Origin: Clostridiales bacterium
GTDB lineage: Bacteria > Bacillota > Clostridia > Oscillospirales > Oscillospiraceae
Direction of reading: 5' to 3'
Assembly (NCBI GenBank): GCA_019422005.1
Contig: JAHZEF010000001.1
Coordinates: 9,722 to 35,781 of the forward strand
DNA: 26,060 bases
Position numbers and translations under genes: made by a program
In this document: in pieces, positions 1 through 6,605 of the stretch
Layout of the letters: the number at the start of each line of letters is the position of its first letter
Numbering within the stretch: position 1 is the first letter of the stretch
The notes under the pieces: generated by a model
Database searches by the model: none
What the model saw: the letters and a program-made list of their open reading frames with translations, nothing else
Told to the model about the DNA's origin: nothing

Positions 1-104
1 TCGTGTACGCAGGCCTGTGCCTGGAATCCCAGCGTCTCCAGCCGGGCGGGCAGCGCCGCCGCCTGCGCCGCCGTCAGTGCGGCCTTCAGTTCCACCTCTG
101 TCAT
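1..104 (-). CDS. CYTH-domain (CyaB/triphosphatase-like) protein, N-terminal part
   Basis: Only the first 34 codons are in the window; the gene continues beyond the left edge. The start ATG (104-102) follows a GGGAGGAG ribosome site. The protein opens MTEVELKAAL, which contains the ExExK signature (E3, E5, K7) that defines the CYTH superfamily (class IV adenylate cyclases, thiamine- and inorganic-triphosphatases). It then reads as a helix ending in RLETLGF, as in family members where 'LeaLGF' precedes the second strand. CYTH proteins bind triphosphates and divalent metal in a beta tunnel; the substrate cannot be told from this piece. It is divergent from the flavoenzyme at 230 and has its own promoter at 157-184. 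Identification rests on a short segment. Confidence 0.6.
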   Translation of the reverse strand, partial: MTEVELKAALTAAQAAALPARLETLGFQAQACVH

Positions 105-156
105 CGTAAACGCTCCTCCCCCCGCCGCGCTGCGGCGGATCCGACATTTTTCTACC

Positions 157-184
157 ATTATACAGCAAACGAAGGAAAAGTAAA
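157..184 (-). promoter_or_regulatory. Sigma-A type promoter for the CYTH gene
   Basis: Read on the minus strand, TTTACT (184-179) and a perfect TATAAT (162-157) are separated by 16 bp. Transcription would start near 150, giving a leader of about 45 nt. The leader contains a 7-bp GC hairpin (122-138, CCGCCGC/GCGGCGG) just before the ribosome site. Confidence 0.55.
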
Positions 185-229
185 TGGCGGCCCAGCCGCA
201 AATATCAGGAAATCATAGGAGGTTGTTTT

Positions 230-2215
230 ATGACGCATTACAAGGAGCTCTTCACACCGGTCAGCATCGGCAAAGTGAAGATCAAAAACCGGACGTCCAT
301 GGCGCCCATGGGGCCTGTCGGCTATGCCGACGCGTTCGGCGGCTTCAGCCAGCGGCTGCAGGACTACTATGTGGAGCGTGCGCGGCACGGCGTTGGCCTG
401 ATCATCACCGGAATCTGCAGCGTGGACACTACGCTGGAAGGCCTCCCCGCGGTGGGGCTGCCATGTCCCACCACCATGCCCATTGCGTTTATCCACAGCT
501 GCTATCAGATGAACGAGCGGATCCACGCTTATGGCGCCAAATGCTTCCTGCAGCTGACAGGCGGCCTGGGACGCAGCGCGCTGCCGGGCTTTACCAGCAA
601 GAATATCGCGCCCTCCGAACAGGGCAACCGTTTCATTCCCTCCGTGACGCACCGGGAGATGACCAAGGATGAGATTATGCAGCTGATCCGCGGCTTTGTC
701 GCTTCGGCAGTGGTTGCAAAGCGGGCCGGCTTCGACGGCGTGGAGGTCCATGCGGTTCACGAGGGGTATCTGCTGGATCAGTTTGCCATCCAGCTCTTCA
801 ACCACCGTACCGACGAGTTCGGCGGCAGCCTGGAAAACCGCCTGCGGGTCTCCACCATGATTGTGCAGGGCATCAAGCAGGCCTGCGGGGCGGATTTCCC
901 GGTCAGCCTGCGCTACAGCCTCAAGAGCTGCATGAAGGCGCTGCGGCAGGGCGGCCTGCCCGGCGAGGAATATGAAGAGGCGGGAAAGGACATCCCCGAG
1001 GGGATTGAGGCGGCCAAGATCCTGGTTGCAGCGGGCTATGACGCGCTGAATGTGGACGCCGGTACGTATGATTCCTGGTACTGGAACCATCCGCCCATGT
1101 ATTTTGAGGATGGCTGCTACCGGGAGTTCGGCAGAATTGTCAAGCAGAATGTGAACGTGCCTGTCATTCTGGCGGGCAAGATGGAGGATCCGGAGCTGGC
1201 TGTGGCGGCGCTGGGCGACTGCTGCGATCTTGTCAGCTATGGCCGCCAGCTGCTGACGGATCCGGAGTATGTGGAAAAGATCCGCACCGGGCGGCTCGAT
1301 GAAATCCGGCCCTGCCTGGGCTGCCATGAAGGCTGCCTGGGCCGGATCGGCAACGGGCCGGTCAGCTGCGCGGTCAATCCGGCCTGCGGCCGGGAGAGCA
1401 TTTACGGCATTGCGCCCGCCCGGAAGAAAAAACGGATCCTGGTTGCAGGCGGCGGAATTGCCGGGCTGGAGACGGCGCGCGTGGCTGCGACCGCAGGGCA
1501 TACGGTCATTCTGTGCGAAAAGTCTGACAAGCTGGGCGGGAACCTGATCCCCGGCGGCGTTCCCCACTTCAAGCGCAATGACCACAAGCTGGTGGACTGG
1601 TACCGGCGTCAGCTGGAGCTGCTGGGCGTGGATGTGCGCTTCAACACCGCGGTTTCTGCAGAGAGCGCCATGCAGTATGAGCCGGATGTGATTGTGACGG
1701 CCACCGGCTCCAAAGCCAGGACGCTCAGCCTGCCGGGCGGCCGCCAGGGCGTTGCCGCGGAGGATGTGCTGCTGGGCAGGGCGCCGGTGGGCGAACACGT
1801 TGTGATCATCGGCGGCGGCCTTGTGGGCTGCGAGACCGGCCTGTGGCTGGCGCAGCAGGGGAAGCAGGTGGAGGTGGTGGAAATTCTGCCTGCGCTGCTG
1901 GGCGGCCACGGGGCGCTCCCGCATATGAACGAATTCATGCTGATGGACCTTCTGAAATTCCATCATGTCGGCCTGCACACCTCCGCCGGCGTTGTGGATA
2001 CGCAGGAGGGCAAGGTGGTGATTGAGCAGGAGGGGACGCGGATTGAATTGCCTGCGGATACGGTGATCACAGCGGTGGGCTACCAGTCCGACTGCGCGCT
2101 GTATCAGCAGCTGCAGGAGCTGGAGATCCCGGTTTACAATATCGGCGATTCCCAGAGCGTGCACAATATTATGTATGCCATTTGGAACGCCTATGAACTG
2201 GCGCGCGATCTGTAA
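230..2215 (+). CDS. Old-yellow-enzyme family NADH:flavin oxidoreductase (2-enoate / 2,4-dienoyl-CoA reductase-like)
   Basis: This 661-residue, three-domain flavoenzyme reduces activated C=C bonds in family members, using FMN, a 4Fe-4S cluster and FAD. Residues 1-345 form the OYE TIM barrel, with the active-site segment HAVHEGYLLDQF (174-185), typical of clostridial 2-enoate reductases and Bai-type steroid reductases, and HRTDEFGGS (192-200). Cysteines 362, 365, 369 and 380 (CLGCHEGC...C) fit the Fe-S cluster. A GGGIAG dinucleotide fold lies at 407-412 (FAD) and a second, GGGLVG, at 528-533 (NAD(P)H). Length is normal for the class. AGGAGGT (217-223) sets the start at 230. No clear promoter was found upstream. 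The substrate is unknown; an unsaturated or aromatic-ring-derived acid is a guess that would fit the nearby UbiD system. Confidence 0.88.
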   Translation: MTHYKELFTPVSIGKVKIKNRTSMAPMGPVGYADAFGGFSQRLQDYYVERARHGVGLIITGICSVDTTLEGLPAVGLPCPTTMPIAFIHSCYQMNERIHAYGAKCFLQLTGGLGRSALPGFTSKNIAPSEQGNRFIPSVTHREMTKDEIMQLIRGFVASAVVAKRAGFDGVEVHAVHEGYLLDQFAIQLFNHRTDEFGGSLENRLRVSTMIVQGIKQACGADFPVSLRYSLKSCMKALRQGGLPGEEYEEAGKDIPEGIEAAKILVAAGYDALNVDAGTYDSWYWNHPPMYFEDGCYREFGRIVKQNVNVPVILAGKMEDPELAVAALGDCCDLVSYGRQLLTDPEYVEKIRTGRLDEIRPCLGCHEGCLGRIGNGPVSCAVNPACGRESIYGIAPARKKKRILVAGGGIAGLETARVAATAGHTVILCEKSDKLGGNLIPGGVPHFKRNDHKLVDWYRRQLELLGVDVRFNTAVSAESAMQYEPDVIVTATGSKARTLSLPGGRQGVAAEDVLLGRAPVGEHVVIIGGGLVGCETGLWLAQQGKQVEVVEILPALLGGHGALPHMNEFMLMDLLKFHHVGLHTSAGVVDTQEGKVVIEQEGTRIELPADTVITAVGYQSDCALYQQLQELEIPVYNIGDSQSVHNIMYAIWNAYELARDL

Positions 2216-2279
2216 CGCAGCCGGGAGCCGGCATTCACGCTGCAGAGCGCCGGCAGGCTGAATACCGTGACAACGCAGG

Positions 2280-2315
2280 GGCCCGCCGCAGAACGATCTT
2301 CTGCGGCGGGCCTTT
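2280..2315 (+). terminator. Hairpin terminator between convergent genes
   Basis: A perfect 14-bp GC-rich stem (2280-2293 with 2299-2312) has a 5-nt loop (CGATC) and is followed by TTTCC. It lies between the convergent ends of the flavoenzyme (stop 2215) and the SLH-hydrolase (stop 2335). The U-tract is short, so efficiency is uncertain; it may act in both directions. Confidence 0.6.
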
Positions 2316-2334
2316 CCGGAAAAAACTGCGGCCG

Positions 2335-3903
2335 TCAGGAAAGCGCCAGCGTCTGAAACAGATCTTCAAAGGCCTGCGACATGGTGCCGTACAGCGGGTA
2401 GAGATCATAAAACAGGTTGTGATCATACCCTTCATAGATGTGGACTGTGAGGTTTTCCCGGCCCAGGTCGGCAAAGGTTTGCGCAATGGCGCGGACGCCG
2501 GCGACGTCACAGTTGGCGTCGCCTGTACCGTGGAAGATAAAGATCGGCAGATCCAGCGTCGGCAGAGTCACGCGGTTCGGCTGCAGCTGCTGGTGGGCGC
2601 GGAACCAGCCGCTGGTCAGGCGGACGCTGTAATTCTCGGCCAGCCACTGGTCATCGCCCCGGGCGACCGCATCATAGAACGCCTCCCGGCCGGGGGCGAG
2701 CAGGAGGCCGAAATCGTTTGCCGTCAGATAGCCGTCCTGATCCAGGTCGATTTCCGCAAAGGCGGTGCCGCCCAGCACCGAAGCGACGACCCCATAGGGA
2801 TCCGCAGCATATTCAGCCGGAGAAATACGGCCGTCGCCGTCGGCGTCAAAATATTGCCGGTAGAAGATCATGGAAGATGCGCCGGACTGCTGCCAGTTGA
2901 AGATCTCATCCATCCGGTCATTGCAGTAACCGGCCAGCAGCAGGCCGCTGATTTCATCGGGATAGGCCCTGGCAGCCAGCGGCGCGAGAATGGTGCCCTC
3001 GCTCCAGCCCAGCAGCCAGATTTCCGCATCCTTCAGCCGCGGCTCCCGGCGAAGGTCTGCGATCCACTCCCCAATATCGCTGACGCTGGTAGAGGGGAGA
3101 TAGGTCTGATAAACTGCTTCGTCGATCCGGTCGAACATGGGCGGTTCCTGCCCGACGGAAACGCCGCGGGTGTTCCAGCGGAAAAACGCTGCGCCGCGGG
3201 CGCCCAGCTGCTCGGCGAACAGGTCAAAATAACAGAACTCCAGCTCGCCGGATTGACGCCGGTTGTCATAGGTGTTGGGGCCGGAGCCGTTGACAAACAG
3301 CACCAGCCGCGGGACCGGCTCCGTTCCGGCCGGAAGATCCAGCTTGCCGGTCAGCGTCACGCCGTCGGAAGCCGTGTGAGTACGGATGGAGGTATCGCGC
3401 TGCAGCAGGCGCTGATCCAGTGCGGCGAAGTCAGCGGCGGCCTGCGCGCGGGTCATCGTACCCTGGCCGGAGGCTGCCCAGGTGTCGCCGCGGCCCAGCC
3501 AGCGGAGATATTGACAAAACAGCACTGCCAGCTCCTCATGCGTCATGGGCTGATCCGGGGCAAAGCGGGTGTCGGTCACGCCGGTGATCAAGTGGTTGTC
3601 TGCAGCCCAGCCCAGCGCTTTTCGGTAGTACGCCGCTTCCGGAACGTCGGAAAAATGTGTGCTGTCGCGGCCGGAGACATGCGCAAGGCGGGCCAGGACG
3701 GTTACGGCCTGGGCCCTGGTCAGCGGCGCGTCGGGAAGAAAGCGGCCCTCCCCGTCGCCCAGGAACAAGCCCTGCTCCATGACGTAGAGAACCGGATCCT
3801 CCCGGGGAAGGCCGGCGGTATCGGAACGGGCTGCGGCCGGCGTGTACAGGGTGCAGGCTGCTGCGGCGGCGCAGACCAGGGAAAGGATGCGTTTGGCTTT
3901 CAT
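2335..3903 (-). CDS. Secreted SLH-domain alpha/beta hydrolase with two EF-hand loops
   Basis: 522 residues. A signal peptide (about 1-25: KAKR, then an Ala/Leu-rich core ending TPAAA) is followed by two S-layer-homology repeats (about 34-78 and 83-136), which usually anchor proteins to pyruvylated wall polymers. The rest is an alpha/beta hydrolase: a VNGSGPN strand-turn (204-210, oxyanion region), nucleophile Ser301 in GWSEG, Asp462 in GTGD and His495 in GYDHN. Between nucleophile and acid, where the lid normally sits, are two canonical calcium loops, DADGDGRISPAE (353-364) and DLDQDGYLTAND (386-397). It is therefore probably a surface esterase, lipase or peptidase stabilised or gated by calcium; the substrate is unknown. 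It lies 45 bp after pfkA on the same strand, with AAAGGAG before the start, so it may be cotranscribed with it. Confidence 0.82.
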   Translation of the reverse strand: MKAKRILSLVCAAAAACTLYTPAAARSDTAGLPREDPVLYVMEQGLFLGDGEGRFLPDAPLTRAQAVTVLARLAHVSGRDSTHFSDVPEAAYYRKALGWAADNHLITGVTDTRFAPDQPMTHEELAVLFCQYLRWLGRGDTWAASGQGTMTRAQAAADFAALDQRLLQRDTSIRTHTASDGVTLTGKLDLPAGTEPVPRLVLFVNGSGPNTYDNRRQSGELEFCYFDLFAEQLGARGAAFFRWNTRGVSVGQEPPMFDRIDEAVYQTYLPSTSVSDIGEWIADLRREPRLKDAEIWLLGWSEGTILAPLAARAYPDEISGLLLAGYCNDRMDEIFNWQQSGASSMIFYRQYFDADGDGRISPAEYAADPYGVVASVLGGTAFAEIDLDQDGYLTANDFGLLLAPGREAFYDAVARGDDQWLAENYSVRLTSGWFRAHQQLQPNRVTLPTLDLPIFIFHGTGDANCDVAGVRAIAQTFADLGRENLTVHIYEGYDHNLFYDLYPLYGTMSQAFEDLFQTLALS

Positions 3904-3948
3904 GATAAGGCTCCTTTTTCAGTGTGATGCGGGACAAACCGGGCGGAC

Positions 3949-5025
3949 TCAGCCCATGCAGAGGCCCATGCGGCGGGCGACTTCCAGCATCCCGTGGCTT
4001 TCCGGCACCAGGCGCGTTTTTCCGGCGATATCGGCCAGCTTGTTTTCTGTCACATGGTTGTTCTTCATGGCGACTGTGACGCCGTAGACCTCGTCCTCCA
4101 CCAGCTTGGCGGCATAGGTGCCGAACTGCGTTGCCAGGACGCGGTCATAGGGCGAGGGGCTTCCGCCGCGCTGCATATGGCCCGGCACGCACACCCGGGC
4201 CTCGAAGCCGGTCATCTGCTCAATCTGCTTTGCAATGCGGTTGGTGGCGGTGGTATAGCCCTGCTCGGCGCGTTTTGCAATGCGCTCCTTCTTTTTCATG
4301 CGGGCTTCCTCCGTGTCGTAGACGCCCTCTGCAACAGCCAGAATGGAGAAGGACTTTCCCTGTTCGGCGCGCCGCTCAATGGCGGTGCAGACGTTTTCGA
4401 TGGCGTAGGGCAGCTCCGGAATCAGAATGATGTCGGCCCCGCCGGCAATCCCGGCGTACAGCGTGAGCCATCCGGCCTTGTTGCCCATGAGCTCCACCAC
4501 CATGCAGCGGCTGTGGCTTCCGGCTGTGGTGTGGATCCGGTCGATGGACTCGGTGGCGATATCCACGGCCGAATGGAAGCCGAATGTGACGTCGGTTCCG
4601 TAAATATCATTGTCGATGGTTTTGGGGAGCCCGATGATATTGAGGCCCTCCTCGGAGAGCAGGTTTGCGGTTTTGTGGGTGCCGTTTCCGCCCAGGCACA
4701 GGAGGCAGTCCAGCTTCATTTCCTGATAATTCCGCTTCATGGCCGCGACCTTGTCCACATCGTCCTCGCCGATTACGCGCATGAGCTTGAACGGCGTGCG
4801 CTTGGTGCCGAGGATGGTGCCGCCGACCGTCAGAATGCCGGAGAATTCATGGGGCTGCATCAGACGCCAGTCGCCGCGGATCAGGCCGGCATAGCCATTG
4901 GAAATGCCGATAAGCTCCACGTCGCTTCCCATGCGCTGATATAGCGCCTTGGCCACGCCGCGGATGGTTGCGTTCAGGCCGGGGCAATCCCCGCCGGAGG
5001 TCAGAATGCCGACTCGTTTTTTCAT
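3949..5025 (-). CDS. pfkA: 6-phosphofructokinase
   Basis: 358 residues. It phosphorylates fructose 6-phosphate in glycolysis. Start ATG 5025 is set by ACAGGAGGA and by the usual N-terminus KRVGILTSGGDCPGLN; the reading frame stays open upstream but that part runs through the palindromes. Motifs: GGNGT (112-116), PKTIDND (134-140, catalytic Asp138), TAGSHSRCMVVE (167-178) and GHMQRGGSPSPYDR near the C-terminus. The Gly in GGNGT corresponds to the ATP-type residue, while the Lys in PKTIDND is seen in PPi-type enzymes and also in some ATP-dependent ones such as trypanosomal PFK. The usual metal-binding Asp of GGDG is Asn here, as I recall for many clostridial homologues. ATP dependence is likely but not certain. 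Confidence 0.93.
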   Translation of the reverse strand: MKKRVGILTSGGDCPGLNATIRGVAKALYQRMGSDVELIGISNGYAGLIRGDWRLMQPHEFSGILTVGGTILGTKRTPFKLMRVIGEDDVDKVAAMKRNYQEMKLDCLLCLGGNGTHKTANLLSEEGLNIIGLPKTIDNDIYGTDVTFGFHSAVDIATESIDRIHTTAGSHSRCMVVELMGNKAGWLTLYAGIAGGADIILIPELPYAIENVCTAIERRAEQGKSFSILAVAEGVYDTEEARMKKKERIAKRAEQGYTTATNRIAKQIEQMTGFEARVCVPGHMQRGGSPSPYDRVLATQFGTYAAKLVEDEVYGVTVAMKNNHVTENKLADIAGKTRLVPESHGMLEVARRMGLCMG

Positions 5026-5038
5026 GGGAAATCCTCCT

Positions 5039-5085
5039 GTATCATCTGATACCTTTAGCTTACGGTTCCCGGAAAGGCTTGTCAA
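5039..5085 (-). promoter_or_regulatory. pfkA promoter with start-site palindrome
   Basis: On the minus strand a perfect TTGACA (5085-5080) and TAAGCT (5062-5057) are 17 bp apart, predicting a start near 5050. The transcript would begin in a perfect palindrome, GTATCA-GA-TGATAC (5052-5039), directly before the AGGAGG ribosome site. This could be an operator or a 5' stabilising or occluding hairpin. Confidence 0.6.
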
Positions 5086-5106
5086 GAACCCAATTGCAGA
5101 AAGAAG

Positions 5107-5126
5107 GGAAATTCCACAGAATTTCC
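5107..5126. repeat. Short palindrome next to the large one
   Basis: GGAAATTC-CACA-GAATTTCC is a perfect 8-bp inverted repeat with a 4-nt loop. It lies one base before the 22-bp palindrome at 5128 and about 20 bp upstream of the pfkA -35 box. It may be an operator or part of a composite intergenic repeat. Confidence 0.5.
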
Positions 5127-5127
5127 A

Positions 5128-5174
5128 GGCAGGCCAAAGGCCCGCGGACATCGTCCGCGGGCCTTTGGCCTGCC
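5128..5174. repeat. Perfect 22-bp inverted repeat (long GC hairpin)
   Basis: Bases 5128-5149 pair perfectly with 5153-5174 around a 3-nt loop (ATC). Within the arms the pieces AGGCCAAAGGCC and CCGCGG add internal symmetry. No T-run follows on either strand, so it is not a typical intrinsic terminator. It sits between ubiX (ends 5304) and the pfkA promoter. It resembles REP-like intergenic palindromes; whether it recurs in the genome cannot be seen here. Confidence 0.75.
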
Positions 5175-5236
5175 GCAGGGCGCGGCGGATGCGTTTCGGG
5201 ATACCCGCGTGCGGCGGCCCGTTCCGATATTTGCCG

Positions 5237-5296
5237 GCGCGCAGGCGAAGGCCGGCCTTCGGGGCCGGAAGGAAGCCGCGGGCCGGGCCTGCGCGC
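5237..5296 (-). repeat. Compound hairpin after ubiX
   Basis: Outer arms GCGCGCAGGC (5237-5246) and GCCTGCGCGC (5287-5296) enclose a 14-bp self-complementary block, GAAGGCCGGCCTTC (5247-5260), and a CCGGCC-TTCG-type hairpin. In the transcription direction it begins seven bases after the ubiX stop codon, so it may act as a 3' end or transcript-stability structure. No T-run follows. Confidence 0.5.
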
Positions 5297-5303
5297 GTCC
5301 GCC

Positions 5304-5882
5304 TTATTCTGCCGCCGGCCCGGCGCCTGTCCACCGGCGGGCTTCGGGAACCGGAAGCCGGAGCTGATCCAAAACCTTCATGGTATGGTGGCGGATCAGA
5401 TCGTCCACGCTGTCCGGTTTTCCGTAAAATCCGGGCATAGGCGGCAGGATACAGACGCCGAGATGCGCCAGATAGGAAAGGTTGTCCAGATGGATGGCGC
5501 TCAGAGGCGTCTCCCGCGGGCAGAGGATCAGCTTCCTGCCTTCCTTGATTGTAACATCCGCCGCCCGCGTGATCAGATTGTCGGCCAGGCCAATCCGGAT
5601 GGCAGCTGTGGTTTTCATGCTGCACGGGCAGACGACCATGGCGTCCATCGGGAAGGAGCCGCTGGCCGGCGCATCCCAGAGGTGGTCGAAGCCGTAGACG
5701 TGATCCGCCAGCGCCGCGACATCGCCGGCGGTCCGGTCTGTCTCATAGGCGATATTCCAGGCTGCAGACGGGGAGAGGATCAGGTGCGTCTCTGCGTCCC
5801 CGCACGACTGCAGCGCCTCCAGAAGGCGGATTCCATAGATGACGCCGCTGGCGCCGGTGATGGCCACAAGGATCTGTTTCAT
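5304..5882 (-). CDS. ubiX: UbiX-family flavin prenyltransferase
   Basis: 192 residues, normal for UbiX/Pad1. It joins dimethylallyl phosphate to reduced FMN to make prenyl-FMN, the cofactor of UbiD decarboxylases. Motifs run the full length: GASG (10-13) in ITGASGVIYG, SFPMDAMVVCPCSMKT (76-91), DNLITRAADV (101-110), LCPRETPLS (120-128) and PPMPGFY (147-153). ATG 5882 is chosen because the family N-terminus KQILVAITG begins there and GGGAGGACC precedes it; the upstream extension is the neighbouring gene in another frame. It overlaps the LpdD-like gene by 4 bp (ATGA), so the two are translationally coupled. A UbiD partner lies in the divergent operon at 16883. Confidence 0.95.
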   Translation of the reverse strand: MKQILVAITGASGVIYGIRLLEALQSCGDAETHLILSPSAAWNIAYETDRTAGDVAALADHVYGFDHLWDAPASGSFPMDAMVVCPCSMKTTAAIRIGLADNLITRAADVTIKEGRKLILCPRETPLSAIHLDNLSYLAHLGVCILPPMPGFYGKPDSVDDLIRHHTMKVLDQLRLPVPEARRWTGAGPAAE

Positions 5883-6232
5883 GCCGGTCCTCCCAACTGA
5901 TCGCACAGGTCCAGCACCCTGGCCTGCAGCTCCTGCAGCGCTTCCGGGGCCAGATTGTCGTAATGGATGCCGCACTGCACCAGTACGGTACAGCCCAGCC
6001 GCCGGCAGAGGCGGCCGGCTGCGGCGCCGGCCAGCACGGCGTCTTGGTGCCCGGGGGCAGCCAGAGAGGAAACGGCGGCGGAACAGCCGCCGGGCCGGCG
6101 GTAGGGGACGGCCATGGCGCAGCCGCCGAGGTGCGGCCGGCTGCCGCCGGTACAGAGTACAGTCAGATCACCGCCGACCCAATGGGCCTGCACCGTCAGC
6201 GGATATTCCAGAAAAACAGTTTGCATCAGCAC
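5879..6232 (-). CDS. LpdD-like small protein (prenyl-FMN decarboxylase helper)
   Basis: 117 residues from GTG 6232, or 115 from ATG 6226. GTG is better placed: the purine-rich GGGAGGGG site is 5-7 nt upstream, against about 11 nt for ATG. The features TGGSRPHLGG, PGHQDAVLAG and QCGIHYDN match my recollection of the LpdD family, which accompanies LpdB (UbiX) and LpdC (UbiD) in bacterial gallate decarboxylase systems and is proposed to act as a prenylated-flavin chaperone. The 4-bp overlap with ubiX supports a role with this cofactor. It has no signal peptide or membrane segment. The family call is from memory of motif spacing and context, not a search. Confidence 0.78.
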   Translation of the reverse strand: MLMQTVFLEYPLTVQAHWVGGDLTVLCTGGSRPHLGGCAMAVPYRRPGGCSAAVSSLAAPGHQDAVLAGAAAGRLCRRLGCTVLVQCGIHYDNLAPEALQELQARVLDLCDQLGGPA

Positions 6233-6252
6233 GAAATCCCCTCCCGGAGTTC

Positions 6253-6281
6253 AGTATACACGGAGGAGCGGGAAATGGCAA
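6253..6281 (-). promoter_or_regulatory. Promoter of the lpdD-ubiX unit
   Basis: On the minus strand TTGCCA (6281-6276) and TATACT (6258-6253) are exactly 17 bp apart. The start would be near 6246, leaving a leader of only about 14-20 nt that is almost entirely ribosome site. It is divergent from the DeoR promoter, about 240 bp away. Confidence 0.65.
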
Positions 6282-6297
6282 GTTTTTTTGAATTCGA

Positions 6298-6310
6298 ACA
6301 AACTCAAACA
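6298..6310 (+). promoter_or_regulatory. Candidate operator repeat, copy 1
   Basis: ACAAACTCAAACA lies just upstream of the lpdD-ubiX -35 box. It matches ACAAACTCGAACA at 6575-6587 at 12 of 13 positions, and a weaker copy (ACAAACACAAA) lies at 6449-6459. Three copies of ACAAACWCRAA in a short AT-rich region suggest a binding site, perhaps for the adjacent DeoR regulator. Functional assignment is inference. Confidence 0.35.
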
Positions 6311-6448
6311 AAATTTCGAAAGCATAAAAAATATTTTTTAGCGCGTGCGGATGCGGAAATTGGGAGGGGATTGCGGATACCGATACAAAATTATCGATAA
6401 AAACGGAGCAAATCCGGGAAAAGAACGGTAAAATTCTGTAAATTGTGA

Positions 6449-6459
6449 ACAAACACAAA
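6449..6459 (+). promoter_or_regulatory. Candidate operator repeat, copy 2
   Basis: ACAAACACAAA lies between the two divergent promoters. It is the weakest of the three direct repeats and matches the consensus ACAAACWCRAA. Confidence 0.25.
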
Positions 6460-6500
6460 GGTCGAGATTTGTCGGATGTAAAAAATGTGGGAATCATATA

Positions 6501-6529
6501 TTTACAAATTCATGGATTTATCCTATAAT
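6501..6529 (+). promoter_or_regulatory. Promoter of the DeoR-led catabolic operon
   Basis: TTTACA (6501-6506) and a perfect TATAAT (6524-6529) are separated by 17 bp, a near-ideal sigma-A promoter. Transcription would start near 6536, giving a 5' leader of about 70 nt before the regulator's ATG at 6606. A strong promoter fits a repressor-controlled operon. Confidence 0.8.
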
Positions 6530-6554
6530 CTTTTTAGATGTTCAAATATGTTAT

Positions 6555-6569
6555 TTTCACTTAATGAAA
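6555..6569 (+). promoter_or_regulatory. Candidate operator palindrome downstream of the start site
   Basis: TTTCA-CTTAA-TGAAA is a perfect 5-bp inverted repeat about 20-34 bp after the predicted transcription start, a suitable place for a repressor road-block. It is followed at once by the direct-repeat copy ACAAACTCGAACA (6575-6587). Short arms make chance occurrence in AT-rich DNA possible. Confidence 0.3.
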
Positions 6570-6574
6570 CAATC

Positions 6575-6587
6575 ACAAACTCGAACA
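6575..6587 (+). promoter_or_regulatory. Candidate operator repeat, copy 3
   Basis: ACAAACTCGAACA lies in the DeoR leader, just before the GGGAGAGGG ribosome site. See copy 1 (6298-6310) for the match. Confidence 0.35.
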
Positions 6588-6605
6588 GGTGGGAGAGGGT
6601 TTTTT

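Noticed and set aside
158..2164. Long minus-strand open frame opposite the flavoenzyme gene
   Set aside because: It is the antisense shadow of a GC-rich gene. It is rich in His, Gln, Arg and Ala, has no domain pattern, and the plus-strand protein has clear motifs throughout.
5026..5625. N-terminal extension of phosphofructokinase
   Set aside because: The open frame continues upstream only through the palindromes and the antisense of ubiX. A ribosome site and the family start are at 5025.
4968..5900. Plus-strand frame across the palindromes and ubiX
   Set aside because: It is antisense to ubiX and pfkA, with no ribosome site and a low-complexity Arg/Gly-rich product.
6536..6605. Riboswitch in the DeoR leader
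   Set aside because: The leader is only about 70 nt, AT-rich, with no conserved aptamer core or terminator stem that I could see.
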